NCBI RefSeq assembly: GCF_021130785.1
Contig: NC_060212.1
Coordinates: forward strand, 144,773,001 to 144,837,000
DNA: 64,000 nt
From: Homalodisca vitripennis
Taxonomy: Eukaryota; Arthropoda; Insecta; Hemiptera; Cicadellidae
Reading direction: 5' to 3'
The position numbers and the translations under genes are program-made. Each line of letters begins with the position of its first letter. Positions within the stretch are counted from its first letter, which is position 1. Under the pieces are notes generated by a model. That model was not told the origin of the DNA. It did not search any database and saw only the letters and a list, made by a program, of their open reading frames with translations. Positions 34,260 through 46,857 of this stretch are shown here, in pieces.

Positions 34260-36240
34260 TCCCGTACATTCAATGACAGATTACACTAAAAATCTATAAT
34301 AGTTGGTGCATTTTTCTTTTCATTGTCACGATTAGCAGTTCCATTATTATATAAAGGTAACGGACAATGTTAATACTACTGTTCAAATGGAATAATTAAA
34401 TATGTTCCGTTTTCAGGCGCTAGTGGTCCAGAAATAAAATAATTTGGCGAGTAAAATAAACTAATAATATTGTTTAGGCTGAATTGGAACATATACTTTT
34501 TTTATACAGTTGTTTTTTGGCTTTTTAACGCTCATACATTTAAGTCATGTAGATAGTAGATTTTGTACAGAACGAATGTAGATGCACTGTGACGTCTGTA
34601 CGAAATAAGCTGAAAAATATATTAAACATTCCAAATCGAAAAGGTACAGTGCTCATCCTACCTATCCTTTATCACATTTATTTATAGATTTTTATTGTAT
34701 ACGTTTTCGTCTCATTATTTACTGTTCTTACGATAATGGTATAAATAAAGGAATATTACTATTCCTCTATTTATGTGATTATATTCCTTGTACTTGACAA
34801 TGTGTCAATCTATAGGCAAATTAACTTAAAAATATTTTACACATTTTAAAAGGTAAAAGAATAACTTGCCTCTGTTGATTTGGTGCAGCCCATCGTTTTG
34901 GTCGATACGATTAAATCCAAATCAAAACGTTGTAGCTTTGCACTACTGCATTGTTCGTTTTCGACATTGGCCAGTTACCAAAAAATGAAAACTATTTACA
35001 AACTATATAATAGTCCAAAATAAACTGTCTTGCACTCCTGAAAATGGAACTTAGTAAAACAATAACAAGTTAGGTTAGATTGAAAGTCATCAAAGGTAGA
35101 ACAAAATCAACAACACTCGCTACCTAGCAACTGGTAATTGTGTGAACGCCTGCGATTTGTGCAATGCAAAAACTGCCACAATCTGGTATTGAAAATGCCT
35201 AACAAAACAATCGAAGGTGCTCTTGCTCGCGAATTTGTTCTGATTAGAAAAGTCGTACGCAAATAAACAATGTCGTGGCTTCTCTATTAATAAAAAGGGT
35301 GATACGAATTAATATACTTGTGGATTTATAATACTTATAAAGCTATTCAAAATTATAAACTGTAACCTTTTAAACACTCAAAAAGTGTTCAATCTTTTAT
35401 GAATTCGAGGCAATGCCTTGAACAAATCTCACCGTAAATTTAAATCGGTAAAGATACAGTGAAATTTTGCAACAGAATTTATCATTTATCTCTTTGACTT
35501 TGACCACAGACAATGGATACGTTCCATTGTCTGTGCTTTGACTCAAACAGAAACAACAGCAATTAACAAGTAAATTAAGTAATAAGAAAACAAACAAATC
35601 AGTGTAATTCATTCTTGTTGATATACGTGGTACTTACTTATACGTGTATACGTTGGGTCCATACACTTATGCCTAAATTGTGATATCTGATATCTGGCCA
35701 TTTTAACACCAAAGTCTCAGGAATAAAATGTACCTACTTATCTAATGATATTTTTCAACGAGTATGGAAGAGGAATTGAAGGGATCAATGCATTATTGAT
35801 ATTTCTTAGCATTTTAAGAGACTATTCTGACATCCCAATCAACATATTTTTAAATGATTTTGAAATTTTTGTGGTATTTTTAATTCTAATCAAAGTTTTC
35901 TTTTGAGAGTTAGATGTATAGGTTTCTCTCTCATGTGAAGTTCCGTTTTAATTTATAATATTTAAAACATAAAATTTTGTGTTTTGCAAACTTCTATGAA
36001 TCAACTTTGTTCTGTACGACTCAGTATTCTGCTAGATAGGATCCTCTTACAGGTACTGCCTGGACTTTTGTAGATGCAATGGAAAATAATCCGTACTGGT
36101 TATTTACTGTTTAATCGTTCATCGGCCAGCGATAAAAGTATTGTTTCCTCACATTTTTTTAGGAGCTTATAAAAAAAAATCATAGTTTTGTTGAAATTTT
36201 CTTTGAGCTAAAAAAGATTTTTGTTATAAAAGGAACCTCT
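34260..36240. other. Intergenic DNA, nothing firm
   Basis: AT-rich. The minus-strand frame at 35397-35612 begins with a hydrophobic stretch but is not needed by any gene model (see rejected items). A 14-base inverted pair, GACAATGGATACGT...ACGTTCCATTGTC, lies near 35508-35530. Confidence 0.35.
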
Positions 36241-36488
36241 CCACAGGCACTTGCCTCTAGAGGCCCTAGTTATTTTTGAAAATATTTCTTTTAATTTACG
36301 AGTGTTTTTGGTTTAATTTTATTTACAAGAATGTTACATTTTTATTTAAGTTTGCTCATTAGGTTTGTACATTGTGTATACATTTGGTTGTTTAGGTTAC
36401 TTTATTGATGTATTACATTGTGTATACCAATGTATATAATGTGTTATTATAATATTTTCAAAAAATAAATCATATTCTATTCTATTCT
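36240..36488 (+). mobile_element. LINE 3' UTR remnant with ATTCT repeat tail
   Basis: CAAAAAATAAATCATATTCTATTCTATTCTAC closes the segment: a poly(A)-signal-like sequence followed by short pentamer repeats, as in CR1-clade elements. No coding part remains and the 5' limit is approximate. Confidence 0.5.
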
Positions 36489-37539
36489 ACATTTCACTAC
36501 GGATTACAACAATACAATTTATTGCTGAGTCACGGGTCTCTTACATGATCAAGGAGAGGAAATACTCCCCATTTTGTCGGTAACCTAACGCTAGGACGCT
36601 CTGGAAGTGGTCGTAAAATTCATTCTGGATAAGGAAATTTGGAAATTATGGATGTTTTCTAATTGAGGACTCTCCTATTAGTATAACTATGTATTTTAGA
36701 AAGTATATGATTCAGTTTTAAAATTAGAGTGCATATTTTGGTGCGTAACATGAATAAGAAGTAATTAATTTAAAAATTTATAGTATTTTGTTAAGCTTGG
36801 TGAAATATTATAATTTAAATTCATATTAACCTCTAATTTTTAAACTTATAAAACATTTCTTAGCGCATATAATATAATTTTAATATATATAATTATTTCC
36901 TTATGAATACAATCAGTCCGTGTGAATTTTGCTTGTTTCCCTGGTTGAAGAGAGAGTTGGAGGGGAAGCACTGAGAAGGTTCGTGGGAGGCACTCTAGTC
37001 GAGGAGTTCCAAGGTGCTTTCCAGGCATGACAGAATCGTCTCTGCAGATATAATGATGCAGGAGGAGACTATTTTGAAGAATTTTAGCAATTTGAAAAAT
37101 GAGATTAATAAATATATTTTTCACACTCTGTATATACCAGTTGAACGTAGGTTACAAATTCTTCCATTTTCTTAGGAGCTCTTCATTCGTCTTTAAAATG
37201 GAAAATACCATTGAATTGTGAAATAGATTAACAATGTTCACATTTCTATATGGTTTCAATATAAAGTATAAAAATTAAAATTCAATCCAGAAGGCACTTT
37301 TATGTTAAACTAAACTATGTAGATAAGTGATTTTAATTTTTAAATTTTTTTTCTTTGACATTTAAAAAATAAAATGTTATTCTCTATTTCCTTTATTAAC
37401 TCACAAGGCAAATTTTTTATCGAGCTCTCTTCTAAATGAGAAGTAGAGTTAAAACTTAAATAGAAAGAAAATATACAATTTGGTTTAATTAAGCTATTTG
37501 TTAAGCTATATTTATTTATTGATAACCGAAACAACCCCT

Positions 37540-38190
37540 TAGGTACATTGACCGTCTCCCGAATGTTCAGAGGAGATCAAGAGATCCGATATGCCAAGAA
37601 TGTATAGCAGCGGCCTGACAGATCACATCGTGTTAACAGAATGATCGGATCAAGCCTGATAATACACTCCAGAGCATCAGCCTCAGGCGCGTAAATCCAT
37701 TAGAGCGCCGGGTCGACCGGTGTAAGGCCCGATTAATTTAAATTAAACCGGCCCGGTAATCAGCAATAAATTCGATTGTCGAGCGACCGGCCCGCTTTGA
37801 TTTATCCGTTCGATAACATCGATGTTTGCTCATCCCGCCCCATTAGAAGTGGCCCAAATTAAAACAAGGTGTCGATTTCATTTCAGATATGTAATGGGAA
37901 TGGTAATCCAGTGGCGGATGGCGGGAAGGCCCACACCACCTGTTATCCGGACGACTGTGATCTGGAGCACTTGCTCGATGATTCAATTATCCATCGATAG
38001 ATCGTTATCGGAACACTCCTGACAAATCGACACCGTAGTTTGCATATCGCCGATCGTCGACATACTTGATAATGATTGTCCCTTATCGGTCCAGATTGAG
38101 ATCTGCAGGGCTAATGAGTTCTGGTCTGATCTTATCTGAAGTTCGCTGTCCATGTGTAAAATTCGAATGTCTATTTTTACAGCTGATGAT
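37540..38190. promoter_or_regulatory. GC-rich non-coding island, candidate enhancer
   Basis: A sharp composition shift from the AT-rich flanks without a sustained open frame or repeat match. Dense in homeodomain- and GATA-type cores: CGATTAATTTAAATTAAACC, GGTAATCAGCAATAAATTCG, ATAACATCGATG, CCATCGATAG and several TTATC. This is the texture of conserved developmental regulatory DNA, but conservation cannot be tested here. Confidence 0.35.
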
Positions 38191-38859
38191 ATAGGATGTA
38201 GAATTACTCTATAGAGCATAAGGTAATTGAAAAATTACCAAATCATACTGATTGCCAAAGTAAGTAAATAAGTGGTTAATTTAACAGTACACCATCTTTA
38301 GACATGATATTGAAAGTAATAAAATTATGGTGTCACGAATCGTGACATCGATTCCATACGGTTCGGACATTTGAAAAATAAGAAAAAATGATGATTAAAA
38401 TCATGATTTTCCTATTGAGAGCACATAAAAAACTCACTTGTTTTATAAAGCGAACAGAAATAGGATATAACAGTGCAAATAAAAAGTTGAGCTAACCAAA
38501 TTACGCTAGTATTGCTTTTCGAGTGTAATGTAAACATCGAAGAAACAATTAAATCATCAATCAAACAAACAAAAGATTCCAGTTAGCAACATTCAACGCA
38601 TTTTAAATTCATCTGATTAGTTTCACTTTAGGGAAAAAATTGTGAAGATGAGTTTCTAATTAATTCAAAGTACAAGATGGTATAATTGTATAATTTTCAA
38701 CTCTGCAGAAAGTAGACCTATCGAAATTTTTATATTTTCATGGCATGAAATAATACATGTAATTTGAAACGTCCTTGTTCCACCAGCTAAAAATTAGAGG
38801 CGCGATTAAAAACTTTCAAAGCGTAATTCATTTAGGATTTAATCGGCTGTTGCTAGGAA

Positions 38860-39480
38860 TATAAACAGCCTTATATCTGGGATGACTATTGATTTTACGC
38901 TGAGGAAATAATAATTTGTATTGATTACGACGTATCAAAAACAATATGGATCCGGCTACGCTCTCTCTAGGTGAGGAGAAAAGAGGAGAGAAGAGAAAGT
39001 CGTAGATTCTGGAGATACTGTCCGGACTGAACAAAGAAAAATAGTATTTAGTGTGGCTCTGGAGGCGGCTCAAGAAAAATAACACCTTGCTCAAAACTTC
39101 CTCCAACTCATCATCCCGGTTCCTTGAGTATGACGAAGATTGCGGAGAGCGAAGCGAGCGGTCAGCGAGCCTTGTTTACGTGCCGACCACTCAGCACGAC
39201 TCGCCTATAGCCCTCAATAGTTACTCTGGTTTACTATCTCTAGCAGTTTTCAATAACCTCTCTTGACTAACTACGCTCGTCCGCCGCCTGGGGCGGTGTC
39301 GGCCTACACTTACTGTCACGGGGCGACGTGACAGACCGAGGTTAGTTTCGCTGAAATGTCGCAAGAGCGCAGTGCTGGGAACATCGTCGCCGATCCCGGG
39401 GGTTGTCTACATCGCTGTGACGTCAACCGTCTTAGTAATTAGCGTCAGCATTTTCTTCCACGCGTGCTTTTTTGCTGACA
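38860..39480. promoter_or_regulatory. GC/CpG-rich region, candidate promoter or enhancer
   Basis: CpG-rich from about 39120 (GGAGAGCGAAGCGAGCGGTC, CCGCCGCCTGGGGCGGTGTC) with an inverted pair CTGTCACGGGGCGACGTGACAG-like hairpin near 39314-39335. A perfect CRE, TGACGTCA, lies at 39418-39425. No convincing gene structure on either strand. Confidence 0.3.
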
Positions 39481-41400
39481 GGTTTCTTGATGAAACTTTA
39501 CGTATATATCCATGAAGGAGGAGTCAATTTAAAAGTTGTAGCAACCGAAGATGACGAGCCCAACAATCATTGAGTTCGATCATGGATAGCTCCCAAAACC
39601 TAAAATTACAATCCAAATTACATATGAGCGAGGCTTATATACATAAAATGCTTTCTGTATGAACAAAACATTGTTTATTGGCTTAAAAATAAATGCAGTA
39701 AATAATAAACTGTAAAAACAAATAAATCTAAAACAAGTAAAACGCATTTTTGAGATAGTTCAACATACAGGACCAGGAAATTATATACTTTATACGCTGA
39801 TTATGGAAATATAAATAACGAATTAAAAAGGATTTCACCATGTAAGAAAATTTAATATTTAATTTAATATACAAAGAAAGGTAATATATTTTATGACAGG
39901 GAATAAAAATACACTAGATATGTTTTAAATGCCCAGAAAACAATACAAATCTGATAATATTATATATATAAATAATTTAAATAAGAAAAAACAGAGCATT
40001 CCCTCAGAGAGCCTTCCTGAAGAACATCTCTTAAAAATACCAACACTTTTTTATACAGCAGTGTGATACTCCATTCGTAATCTTTCTTAATCTTATATCG
40101 TAATATTGTACATTACATAATATAAGGGAATAACCCAAAGAAGGAACTTATTTTATTTTATCACAAATTTTCTAGTGAAAATAGAAAAAATACTCATGAC
40201 AACCACTTTCAAGGACCGAATAAGATGAAATCCTGGATTTAAAATTAGCATCAATGCCGTACGAAAAATTCTAAAACTGTAGTTCAAACCATCCAGTATT
40301 ATGTAAAAGAGCAAGAATGGAAATCTTATGAAATTTCATATTGGCAACGGTAAAGCAATTAATAAATATTGCAATTGCAATCCATATACTTTCTTTTTTT
40401 ATCCTCATTTTTCGGTTTTTTATGTATATTTTTAAAAAACATATAGCTTCGTTTGAAACGCTAATTCGCTTGAGATCTTAGTCTAGGGGAAATCAAATGC
40501 AAGCAATCTACAGCATGTTCTACTGATTCAGACATAGGAAATCTCGACATAGGAAGGCTTAAAATTAAGAGATGATTGGCTCCAGCCAACGTTTATAGAA
40601 GGAAGTTTTTTAATTTTGAAATGTACTATAAAAATCGTCATGCTCATGAGCAAGAAATCAACTGACATTGTGATATAGTTACATTATACGAATAACAGAG
40701 TTGTGACTTTCTGTCCAAAACAGAACTGTCTAAAAGGAAATGAACTCATATATTGGATCAAAGTTATGAAGCAGTCTTCAAGACATGCAATTCAACAGAA
40801 ATGCGAATACCATGTACAATGGGGTGGACATGACTTTTAAAGGGGAAGGGTTTCATTACTGGGAGTTTAAGCACAATATTACAATAAAAAGATTTATTGT
40901 GTTTTATTGTTATTGTTGTATAGGCCTATAAAAAGTTAAATTGTTGTGTTGTATGTAATATTAATTATAGATTAGCTGAATGATATCTTCAAAAATAATG
41001 ATACCTATTCCAGTACTTCAGCTTGTAAATGAGTACTAAAAGACCTCCCTAATTTATATACGGCGATCTTAAGTATAGACTATTATCTTATATACATATT
41101 TGGCATGAATACATAGCTTTTACGGTCTATGTGTTGTGGCTTTGTTGATTTGAAATGTATCCAACTAATAGGGCTCTGACCCGCCAAAGTTTCAATGTTA
41201 ATCTTATGGGAGTACTTAGTTTAGATTAAAACAGCTGGTCACTCAACACATGCATTGCTTAGTCATTTACTCTCAAATCAACTAACCAAATTCATATCAG
41301 CTTATTTCTTGTATTGGTTTCACTTGTCCATATTATTCAAATAATGGTTTTATTTTAAACGAGATATTTCAGTATTTCTTTGTACTCGTTATTCTTGTAC
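39480..41400. other. AT-rich intergenic or intronic DNA
   Basis: No coding, RNA or repeat feature could be supported here. Confidence 0.4.
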
Positions 41401-41800
41401 TTATCCTCCACCAACAGCTGGCCGCTGAACGCTGCTGACCGGAACTGTCGACCACAATCCTGGCTGCGATTGTTCGCCCTCGTCTCATCACAGTCAGATG
41501 GCATAATCCGCAGATCGGCGCTAATCGTCCAGTCACGGGCCTAACGGCTCGCCCGATTTTATCGAGTGTGCCGAATTGAACTTTAATCGAGTCCTCATAA
41601 ATCGCGATCCGTACAAGCCGCTAGTAATTGCCCGCCATTGCGCAAACGGCGCGACGTCCACCGTAGTACGGGGGTGGCCAGATTTATTCATTGATAAAAA
41701 ACAAATTATACAGGTTGTTATAAATTTAATGTATCGGCCATCTGAAACAGGGCAGTGGAGTTATGTGGTGGTTCGTGCTCGGATTTAAATGTGGGCATAA
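41400..41800. promoter_or_regulatory. GC-rich non-coding island, candidate conserved regulatory element
   Basis: An abrupt composition change with CpG-containing motifs (TCGCCCGATTTTATCGAG, AATCGCGATCCG) and homeodomain-like cores (CTAGTAATTGCCC, TTTATTCATTGATAAA, ACAAATTATAC, TTTAATG). The short frame through it has no domain. Confidence 0.35.
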
Positions 41801-42360
41801 CTTTCTCTTTCCTTCCCGGTCGTACTACAGTTTTCCCTTTCAGTGTTCGGTGAGAGATGTCCCAAAACATTATCCATATCAAAATGTCAATCAACTTATT
41901 TCACTAACGTCCAGTAAATTCTTTTAAAATTGAAATTTTCAGAAACCGTTCATTTAATTATTGCCTGTTTTAGTAATTCTACCTAACTCCAGTATACTTA
42001 CACGGTGAAAATTTTCTTTCATTTCACAAAATTTTCCTTCATATTCAGTTCCCGATTTTTCCGTTGATTTTATTAGTTTAGCTCCGTAAGCAGTATACAT
42101 CTTCAAGCAGCATTAAAGATATATCTTATGGTGGGAATGTTTGTGTTAAGAAAAACAATCATTACAAGCCAACGTGGTTTCCCAACATTAAGTTATTCTT
42201 ATTTCTTCACCAATCTATTTTCTCGTTATTGGAATTCCTTATATAAAAGCCTAATTAAAGCTGGCAATAGCAGTTGGCTTATCTAAGCTTGGCCTTACCC
42301 TATCCCAATTAGGAATATAGAGAGGCCCTGAGGAATGCGCCAGCTTGATTGAGTCGTAAG

Positions 42361-42485
42361 TAAAATGATCACGAGACAATTATATGTAAATGTAAACAGT
42401 ACTTCCTGTTGTGGTACAAGATGGCGCCATATGTTGCGACAGTGCAGCTCTTGTTTCCCCGGCCACGGCCCCGGCGCGGTGCGGC
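42361..42485 (+). promoter_or_regulatory. Candidate CpG-rich promoter with a YY1/ETS-like cluster
   Basis: ACTTCCTG (ETS-like) and AAGATGGCGCC (YY1-like) occur at 42402-42428, followed by CpG-dense CGGCCACGGCCCCGGCGCGG immediately ahead of a possible start codon. Such clusters sit at insect and vertebrate TATA-less start sites; here it is inference. Confidence 0.3.
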
Positions 42486-42596
42486 ATGGCTCGGCGACTG
42501 CGGGTGACGGATGGGGATCAGCCAGCGTCGCTGTGGGCGGCCCCTCCCAGTCTCAGCGCCGGCGTCACTCCCACAACACCCGACAGTGCTGAAGAG
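42486..42596 (+). CDS. Possible first coding exon of an unknown gene
   Basis: GCGGCATGG gives a good start context. The frame encodes MARRLRVTDGDQPASLWAAP and 17 more residues (37 codons, phase 0) and reaches a plausible donor, GAAGAG|GTCAGG, at 42596/42597. GC content is far above the surroundings. No partner exon was found downstream in the window, so the gene, if real, would have an intron of more than 20 kb holding both large LINEs. The peptide is not recognised. It could equally be untranslated CpG-island sequence. Confidence 0.25.
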
Positions 42597-44229
42597 GTCA
42601 GGTTCACGTCGAACATAAGTATAACAACGTGCAAGTGCTAGAAGAGAATGGGTGTATGGAGTTCCTCAGGGGCCAACCATCGAATCTTTAATATTTCCTT
42701 GAGAGCGAGCCTCTAAGCTTTAATGACAAATGGCATTAATTTGAAAGATTACGGTAAAATATATATGAGACAAACGAAATTCTGCAGAAATACCAGCACC
42801 ATTGCCTGAAGTTATGAGGAATGTTTAGCCAAAAAAAGTTGAGTAAGTACATCTTTGGGAGACATTCTCGCGACTTGCGCTTGTTGTGTTTTGTACCTAT
42901 GGCGTCAAAATATGACTTTTTTCGTATGTAAAAATATATAAGAAATTGCAAACTTTTCGTCCTAGCTGTCTAGACTTCAGTGATCATAAATCTCACTACT
43001 TGTGCCATAAATATGAATTAAGGGTTTAGCCAATACTAGGGACGAAGGATAAATAATAATTCGGTTGCTTGTGGTAGAAGATACTATAGTCAATAATGCG
43101 CAAAGGTTAATTACAATTTTAGTTGATATGATCTTCGGCCAATCCGGCCTTTCTGAGGATCAGTATGCTTTGTAGGGAGACGTTTGTCACATATGTGCCA
43201 TGGAAATAAAAAAGGAGTGATAAGTGAAGAAAGTGATAAAAAGGGGCATTAAAAAGGGATATTACTAAAAGGAAATAACTAACCGAAGAGAACTTCTAAT
43301 TAATAAGTTTAAACTAAGGAGTTGAGCTTGAATTAAGACAAAAGCTCTTTACTCTGTTGACGAGGATATGAAGTGCCCATGTTTGATCTGTTACAAAATA
43401 ACATCTGGTTAATTTACAACTGTTGTATAAATCTATAACTAATTTGGCATATCCATAAATTAGTTTTTATGTCAAATGTTTTTTCATGACGAATCCTGTC
43501 GTAACTGAGAATGTTATTTAATGGCCAATAAAGATCTTTAACCTTGAATCCTGAATAATAGAGAGGATAGAAACATGAGCAGGTGATAATACAGAGTAAT
43601 GGGCTATAAAATGGAGTGAGTAGAAATACAAGGATTGGGAAGAGCAAAAGTGAAAGTGATATTTATGTGGCATTCGGAAAAAAATATAAGTGTTTTTTTT
43701 TTTAATGATGAGGGAACTTTTAGACATGTGCATTTTTATGTAAGACAAATTGAACACATACGCACGAATTATATCCAGTCTGAAGTGGCCGCTTTCTTGT
43801 ACAAACAAGATGTAAATATCCTTAGGCCTTGCTTATCTTTTTACGTGTCATGTTTAATGTGTTCAAGTTCATTAAATTATACTTGAACCAGCACTCACGG
43901 GTGTTTGTGTTTACTTTTATTATCAATACGTTGTTGAATATTTCTCAAAACTGTTCATTTTTATGTGTATTATACCACATCCGACTCAAACATCTTGTAC
44001 AAGTGTAAATGGCCGTTATTTAAAAATATTTTATTGAATGATACAGAAAATCGTTTTTAAGTATTAAACCCATACCGAGTTTTATTTGAATCTGAAATTT
44101 CCCAAAAATCCAATAGATCTGTTCTCATGTTTTAGGTATTTGCCAGAGAGAAATATCCAAATGTAATTTCGAAAGATATGCCAATTACGCCACTTAATAA
44201 ATGAATAGTTTCTTTCCAAACGTCGAAGG

Positions 44230-44500
44230 GAGAAATGTAACCCGGAACTCTCAGATACAGGCCGTGACAATAATCCGGTCAGCAGAAGAACTATTACCAC
44301 AATCTCGGCATCTTTCAGTTAGCTCGTATATCCGACCTGAGGCTGTAAAACTACGGCTTCATCTTTGCCCATAAATTGGACTAATCCAGCGATCTAGGCT
44401 AGGAAACAATAGTTACGAGTACTCGGTAGTAACCGGGCGAGAGTGTGAAAGCTCGGCGACTGACCACTTCATCCACTCACATCGTACCACTGTGTTTGTG
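44230..44500. other. GC-richer unique stretch
   Basis: Moderately GC-rich with many CG dinucleotides (CGGTAGTAACCGGGCGAGAG) and no open frame or repeat relation. Possibly regulatory. Confidence 0.2.
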
Positions 44501-44719
44501 TATCAATTCGGTCAATGGAATTGATCTCATTTTGAAAAGTCAAGAATGTAGTTTATAATGTGGTAAAAGTGATCCAGTAATCCTGTCCACCCTTCAATGA
44601 CAAGGTAGGAGTACGCCAGACTACATATCGCGTAACACGCTTCACCGAAGTGGCATACTAAAGTTTAAGTCTAAAGCACATTTCATTATCGAGATGACCT
44701 GAGGACAGACATAAAATCA

Positions 44720-45185
44720 TTTTTACAGTCCCTAGGTAGACAGAAGAGTGATTTAACCACCCTACTGAGTGATAAGATTCAGTGGTGCTCAGCAAAATCC
44801 CACGGATGGACATGCACCATTTTCGAACTCATTCTTGTCTATGTAGAAATAAAGTTGCCTGAAAGATTCAAAGTCTACAAATGAAAATCTTTCTCGTGAT
44901 AACTTGCGGATGATTACATGTGTTACTATGTCGTACGTTAAAATTTCAAATGACCATACTTAGTTTGTTTTCATGTTTGTTTATTCTATGATTTTTCGTT
45001 GCCATCATAGTTGCCCATTGGGCCAATTTAGCAGTGTTCGCTAACGCTCAGCCAAATCCCATGAAGAGACATGGACCATCATCGAGCTGTGGGTTGTCTA
45101 TATAGAAGCCTCACACAAAATCAAAATATCAAGTCTATAATAGGACATTTTATTCTCAAGAAAGGGTGCGGACTGACCACGGAAT
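44720..45185. repeat. Dispersed repeat family 1, two head-to-tail units
   Basis: CACGGATGGACATGCACCAT...GAACTCATTCTTGTCTAT occurs near 44800, and GAAGAGACATGGACCATCAT...TGTCTATATAGAAGC again near 45060. Between them is GTTCGCTAACGCTCAGCCAAATC, the junction motif. The order is that of two tandem units. Confidence 0.6.
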
Positions 45186-46857
45186 GAAATTTGTTCACAC
45201 ACTCAACAGCAGATGAAATAGCAGAGAACATCCAGTCATGCAATATCCAAGAAATAATCGTTTATTCATTGACTGTCTTATTTTACGTTTCACGCCAAGT
45301 TGTTGAAAAAACTTGCAAACAGAAATTGAGATATTTATGCCTCGTTCTGGAGGGTCAACTTCAGTTAAGAAACTGAATCTGCATCTCAGCCAGATGCGGT
45401 TCAAGCCAAAATCTTGGAAGCTAGTAGTGATTTTTGTCCTCACGAGTAAATAATGCTAAATAAACAATGTTGAAAGTTATCACCACAAAAATATAAAAAA
45501 ATGAATGCTTAGAAGATAATTTTTTTATTATAAAATATTCTGCAAAAATTTTTAAAATGCGGTAAAATTGCGTTATATTTGATATATTGGTAATTTAGGC
45601 CATGTGGAAGCGGAATTAATTTATTAATTTTTAAAAAGTATGCTTGTCTCTCTGTCTCTCTCTTTAAGATAACACGTTATATCGACTTGTATCTTGACAA
45701 ACTCTTTCAGTTTATTTTCTATATAGACTGCTTATAAAGTACACAGTCTAGATTTGAAAACAAATTCATGTTTTCCGCAATAATACATGCAATATTATGA
45801 CTACCGTACTAGTATATTTGCGATTGTAAGCAAATTAATGAATTATTTAATAAGAAGGTTCGAAATTACTAACAAGAAGCACCCCATCTACTTGAGGGAT
45901 AGAAGAATAATAATAGAGGAAAGGAAAATAGAGGAAATTTGACTGTACACGGGAAGATTCTGCTTTATGTTCTGGTTTGGCGTAATGTGACATCTATCAT
46001 GAAAAGACAAAAATTGATCCTAGAGAAGTTAGTGAAAATATTTTGTTCTGGTTTACATAGAAGACTTTGGAACATGATGTAGGAGTCGGAATAAGTCTCA
46101 CTTATCTTTAAATGATCGTCACTTATATTCTATATGCTAGCGTATATTTCGCCTTTCGTGTCTTTATTCTCCAGTTGATGTAATCTTTTGGAAACATGAA
46201 CTGGTGGAGTGGGCTCCTGAATAAATGACAGAGATGCAGTTTCCCTCAAGTATTTTCAAGTTACGTCAATGATGCTAGTGATGTAGTTTCAATTTTATCT
46301 GAGTTCTGGGATGACGGCTATCTTGCTAATTTTCAAGCAATGTGGCAAAATATAATGCAGGTATTACGAATTGTCTACACAACAATTACTTATCTTAAGT
46401 GTGCGAGTGAAGAGATTATTTGTGTCACAGTTCCAAATATAACGTTCGTCTATAATATCTCCAGAACCTGATATGTAGCATCTAGATATACAGGTTGTGG
46501 GGATGGAGTAAAAAATGACTTGGCGGATTAAAGGAAACATTTAGTTGTTCATGTTAAAGGTCGATGCGAGGTATCCCTGTTAGACGGACTGTAGATTTTA
46601 TCCGGCAGCAGCGAGTCGAGATTTACAGTGGACGGTATTTATGAAACTACCGTGATAAAATGTAATCAAATCAAATCAAATCAGATTTTTATTGCCGGAA
46701 CATTCTATAATGCATGGCAAAAGTCAACTTTTTACTTGCTAGAATTTTGTCATACACCCCACAATAGATCTCATTCAGACATACAATTTACAAATTTACA
46801 TACATCAATTCATTCGCCAATGATTCCCACTTCCAGCGACGGATTCAGTCAGTCTTT

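Noticed and set aside
35397..35612. Minus-strand frame with hydrophobic N-terminus and a GTGAGA donor, considered as ninaA-like exon 1
   Set aside because: It would insert about 40 extra residues between signal peptide and cyclophilin domain. The 57-base exon at 32366-32422 has a better signal peptide, a perfect GTAAGT donor, matching phase, the right protein length and a promoter-like upstream.
44760..45080. Spaced repeats considered as a CRISPR-like array
   Set aside because: Only two diverged long units, with no short identical repeats or spacers, in a eukaryotic context.
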